From Streptomyces sp. WZ-12 (GTDB lineage Bacteria; Actinomycetota; Actinomycetes; Streptomycetales; Streptomycetaceae), in the NCBI RefSeq assembly GCF_028898845.1, contig NZ_CP118574.1, positions 8,171,001 to 8,235,000 of the forward strand: a stretch of 64,000 nt of DNA. The letters are read 5' to 3'. Position numbers and translations under genes: made by a program. This document shows, in pieces, positions 61,919 through 64,000 of the stretch. Numbering within the stretch: position 1 is the first letter of the stretch; each line of letters opens with the position of its first letter. Under the pieces are notes generated by a model that saw only the letters and a list, made by a program, of their open reading frames with translations, was not told where the DNA came from and did not search any database.

Positions 61919-63064
61919 ATGAACAGCCAACCCAAGGCTGTGTTACGCAGCCGGGCCGTTGAACTCGTGGCTCTGGTCGCCCTGTTCACCGCCATGCTCG
62001 GCCCGTCTGCGCCCACCGCACGTGCCGCGCCCGCCGCAGGTGCGGTACCGGTCGAACGTGTCGCGCCCGTCGCACGTGCGGCAACCGTCCCGCCCCACTT
62101 CGCGGACGGATTCGGGCTCACCGTGGTCAGCCAGCCGAAGTGGGTGGGCAAGCGGACGTTCGTCCTCACGGTCAAGTCCACCGAAGTCCCGGTCTACGAC
62201 GCGATGCAGGGCCAGGTCTCGGGCCAGCACGTCCTCATGGTCACCGTGCCGACCGGGTACAACGGCGCCGCGGCCACCCGTTACCCAGCGCTGTACATGC
62301 TGCACGGCGCTCCGGAGCGGCCGAACGCCCTCCGGTACCTGAACCTGCTCGAACGGGCCACCCAGGGCCGCCCGTTGATCACCGTCACGCCGAACGGCGG
62401 CGGCCGCGGCTGGTATACCAACTGGGTGAACCCCGGCTCACGGGGTCGGCAGAACTGGGAGAGCTTCCACCTCGACCAGGTGATCCCCTTCATCGACGCC
62501 AACCTGAGGACCATCCCGTCCAGGGCGGGCCGGGCGATCGTCGGACACTCGATGGGCGGCTTCGGCGCCTTCCACTACGCCGAGGACCGGCCGGACCTGT
62601 TCAGCTACGTGGGCAGCTTCTCCGGCGATCTCGATCTCGATGATCCGGTGATGCGGGCCGCTGTGGTCGGCAGCAGCCTGCTCCCGTCGTTCGGTACGCC
62701 TCTTGAGAAGCCTGGCACGATCTTCGGGCCGCCGGTGTGGCCCCTGGACGCCGGCTGGAACAAGGCGAGCCCCGCCCAGCACGTCGGAGCGCTGCGCGGC
62801 ATGGGCGTGGCGATGTACACCGGCAACGGCGGAAATCTGACGGTCGATCCGGTCCTGGCTCTGGCCGAGAAGGAGGTCGAGCAGACGACCCTGCGGGCCG
62901 CCGCCAACCTGCGTGCGGCGGGCATCCCGTACCACCTGGTTGACTACGGGAACGGCAGCGCGTGGGCTGCGGGCTGCAACGGCAAGCACAGCCAGGACGC
63001 CTGCCTGCGAGCCGACATCAACGACTATGTGTCGCTGATCATGAAACGCCTGCAACACCCGTGA
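61919..63064 (+). CDS. secreted esterase of the Ag85/esterase-D type
   Basis: A 381-residue secreted alpha/beta hydrolase. An N-terminal signal sequence (AVELVALVALFTAMLGPSAP) is followed by the antigen-85-like fold: YPALYMLHGAPERPN (oxyanion), WESFHLDQVIPFIDANLRTI, and the nucleophile elbow IVGHSMGGFGAFHYA (Ser about 205). Asp is likely in GNGGNLTVD and His in CNGKHSQD near the C-terminus. Such streptomycete proteins are called mycolyltransferase-like esterases though Streptomyces has no mycolic acids. A cell-envelope or lipid ester role is plausible. Confidence 0.88.
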   Translation: MNSQPKAVLRSRAVELVALVALFTAMLGPSAPTARAAPAAGAVPVERVAPVARAATVPPHFADGFGLTVVSQPKWVGKRTFVLTVKSTEVPVYDAMQGQVSGQHVLMVTVPTGYNGAAATRYPALYMLHGAPERPNALRYLNLLERATQGRPLITVTPNGGGRGWYTNWVNPGSRGRQNWESFHLDQVIPFIDANLRTIPSRAGRAIVGHSMGGFGAFHYAEDRPDLFSYVGSFSGDLDLDDPVMRAAVVGSSLLPSFGTPLEKPGTIFGPPVWPLDAGWNKASPAQHVGALRGMGVAMYTGNGGNLTVDPVLALAEKEVEQTTLRAAANLRAAGIPYHLVDYGNGSAWAAGCNGKHSQDACLRADINDYVSLIMKRLQHP

Positions 63065-63125
63065 TCTCAGGCGGACTTCGGCGGCGGCGGATGCCATCCG
63101 TCGCGCTGGCCTGGCGGGCGTGAGC

Positions 63126-63674
63126 TCATGCGGGTGGTGTGACCGGGAGCCGCACGCCCATCCACTGTTCGGCGCCCCACGCCTGGAACCGCTCCACCTC
63201 CGTGAACCCCAGCGTCGCAGCGAGGCGCATCGAGCGGTCGTTGGCGGTCTGGGTGTAGAGCACCACCGGCTCGTCGGGGAGCTCGTCGGCGAACCAGTCG
63301 AGCGCCGCCGCGCACGCCTCGGCGGCGTACCCGTGTCCCCAAGCCTCCGGCAGGAGCAGGTAGCCGAGTTCGGCCTCTCCGACATCTGGACGGACGTGAC
63401 TGCGATGCTCCGCGTCACGCCGGTTGAGCTCGACGGTGCCGATCATCGCTCCGTCGAGCTCGATCGCGAAGAGGCCGGGGCGTCGCTCCGGCGTCTCCGG
63501 CAACTTGCGTTCGCACTCCTCACGCGGTCGAGAGCCGCCCAGGTAGGTGTTCACCTCCGGTGAGGTGAACAGCTCGATGAACGTCGCACGGTCCCGGGCC
63601 TCGGATGCGCGGAGTACGAGCCGCTCGGTCCGTATCGGGGCGGGTGGCCAGGCGACGGCTCCTAGTTCGGTCAT
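63126..63674 (-). CDS. GNAT-family N-acetyltransferase (RimJ/RimL-like)
   Basis: A 182-residue GNAT_3 protein. It starts IRTERLVLRASEARD and contains AELGYLLLPEAWGHGYAAEA (about residues 97-116), the acetyl-CoA loop with W-G-x-G-Y-A-x-E-A, then TQTANDRSMRLAATLGF. This is the pattern of ribosomal-protein alanine acetyltransferase-like enzymes. ATG 63674 is chosen from the in-frame start nearest the family start. Function beyond acetyl transfer unknown. Confidence 0.88.
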   Translation of the reverse strand: MTELGAVAWPPAPIRTERLVLRASEARDRATFIELFTSPEVNTYLGGSRPREECERKLPETPERRPGLFAIELDGAMIGTVELNRRDAEHRSHVRPDVGEAELGYLLLPEAWGHGYAAEACAAALDWFADELPDEPVVLYTQTANDRSMRLAATLGFTEVERFQAWGAEQWMGVRLPVTPPA

Positions 63675-63914
63675 GGCGGGCAAGCTACCGCACGCCCGCC
63701 GGGCAGGAGCCTCGGACGACCAACAGGCAGATCGACGGTCCACACCAGCTACGACGCGTCTCCCGCGGCGAGTTGGTCCATGAGAGTGCGGAAGTGCGTG
63801 GCCCGTTTCCGCCGACTGAAAAATCAGTCAATGCATGAGGTGCGCCTCCGAACTGGAAGGAGCGACCAGGCATCTGGTCTCCTGGCGTCGGAGGGACTGG
63901 AGGTTTCGGAGGGG

Positions 63915-64000
63915 TCAGTCGTCGTTGCGGTAGTGGCTGAGGGAGACCGTCACCGAGCCGCCTCCGGGAACGGCTTCGACCAGCCGCACGATCGCGATGT
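63915..64000 (-). CDS. C-terminal end of a gene cut by the right edge
   Basis: On the - strand a frame enters from the window edge and reads IAIVRLVEAVPGGGSVTVSL then SHYRNDD before a TGA at 63915-63917. The composition is that of a real protein end. Too short to identify. Confidence 0.4.
   Translation of the reverse strand, partial: IAIVRLVEAVPGGGSVTVSLSHYRNDD

Overview
The sequence is high-GC actinobacterial DNA, almost certainly Streptomyces. Evidence: GC-rich third codon positions, many GTG starts, overlapping ATGA/GTGA gene junctions, large modular NRPS and PKS genes, an initiator tRNA with the actinobacterial sequence, and a secreted streptavidin, a protein known from streptomycetes. 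No part of the window is ordinary housekeeping DNA except the tRNA.

Layout. Bases 1-19,800 are an accessory stretch of small regulators, membrane proteins, VOC and GNAT proteins and many decayed genes. It contains two paralogous 'membrane protein + winged-helix regulator' pairs that share a palindromic operator, a Tn554-type transposition-gene remnant, a secreted nuclease, tRNA-fMet, a three-gene HTH/sigma-like operon, and a decayed efflux operon whose operator is repeated exactly in front of a distant methyltransferase gene.

Bases 20,077-37,170 are the centre of interest: a biotin-antimetabolite locus. On the + strand run biotin synthase (bioB), an MFS exporter, an SDR with an altered active site, an NRPS with heterocyclisation, cysteine-type adenylation, carrier and epimerase-like domains, and a fatty-acyl-AMP ligase. 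A cytochrome P450 lies on the - strand. Next to it is a complete streptavidin gene. Then, on the - strand, comes one tight operon: acyl-CoA ligase, thiolase-like protein, and the ECF biotin transporter genes bioN, bioY and bioM. My reading (inference) is a two-pronged attack on competitors' biotin supply, consisting of streptavidin plus a small thiazoline/thiazolidinone that may target biotin synthase, packaged with self-protection (extra BioB, exporter, high-affinity biotin uptake). Pimelate plus cysteine would lead logically to an acidomycin-like molecule.

Bases 37,973-50,503 hold a second assembly line, translationally coupled throughout: a dimodular NRPS (Ser-type A, T, C, degenerate A, T), a PKS with the unusual order KS-AT-KR-DH-ACP, a type II thioesterase and an MFS exporter. 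Whether it belongs to the biotin locus or is a separate cluster cannot be settled from sequence alone.

Bases 50,686-64,000 return to accessory genes: an SDR, an NTF2-like protein paralogous to one at the left end, a DapA-like aldolase divergent from a LysR regulator, a glutamine amidotransferase, an alpha/beta hydrolase behind a leader peptide and a start-codon-sequestering hairpin, a decayed MFS gene, an FAD monooxygenase, a possible PD-(D/E)XK nuclease, a secreted esterase and a GNAT acetyltransferase.
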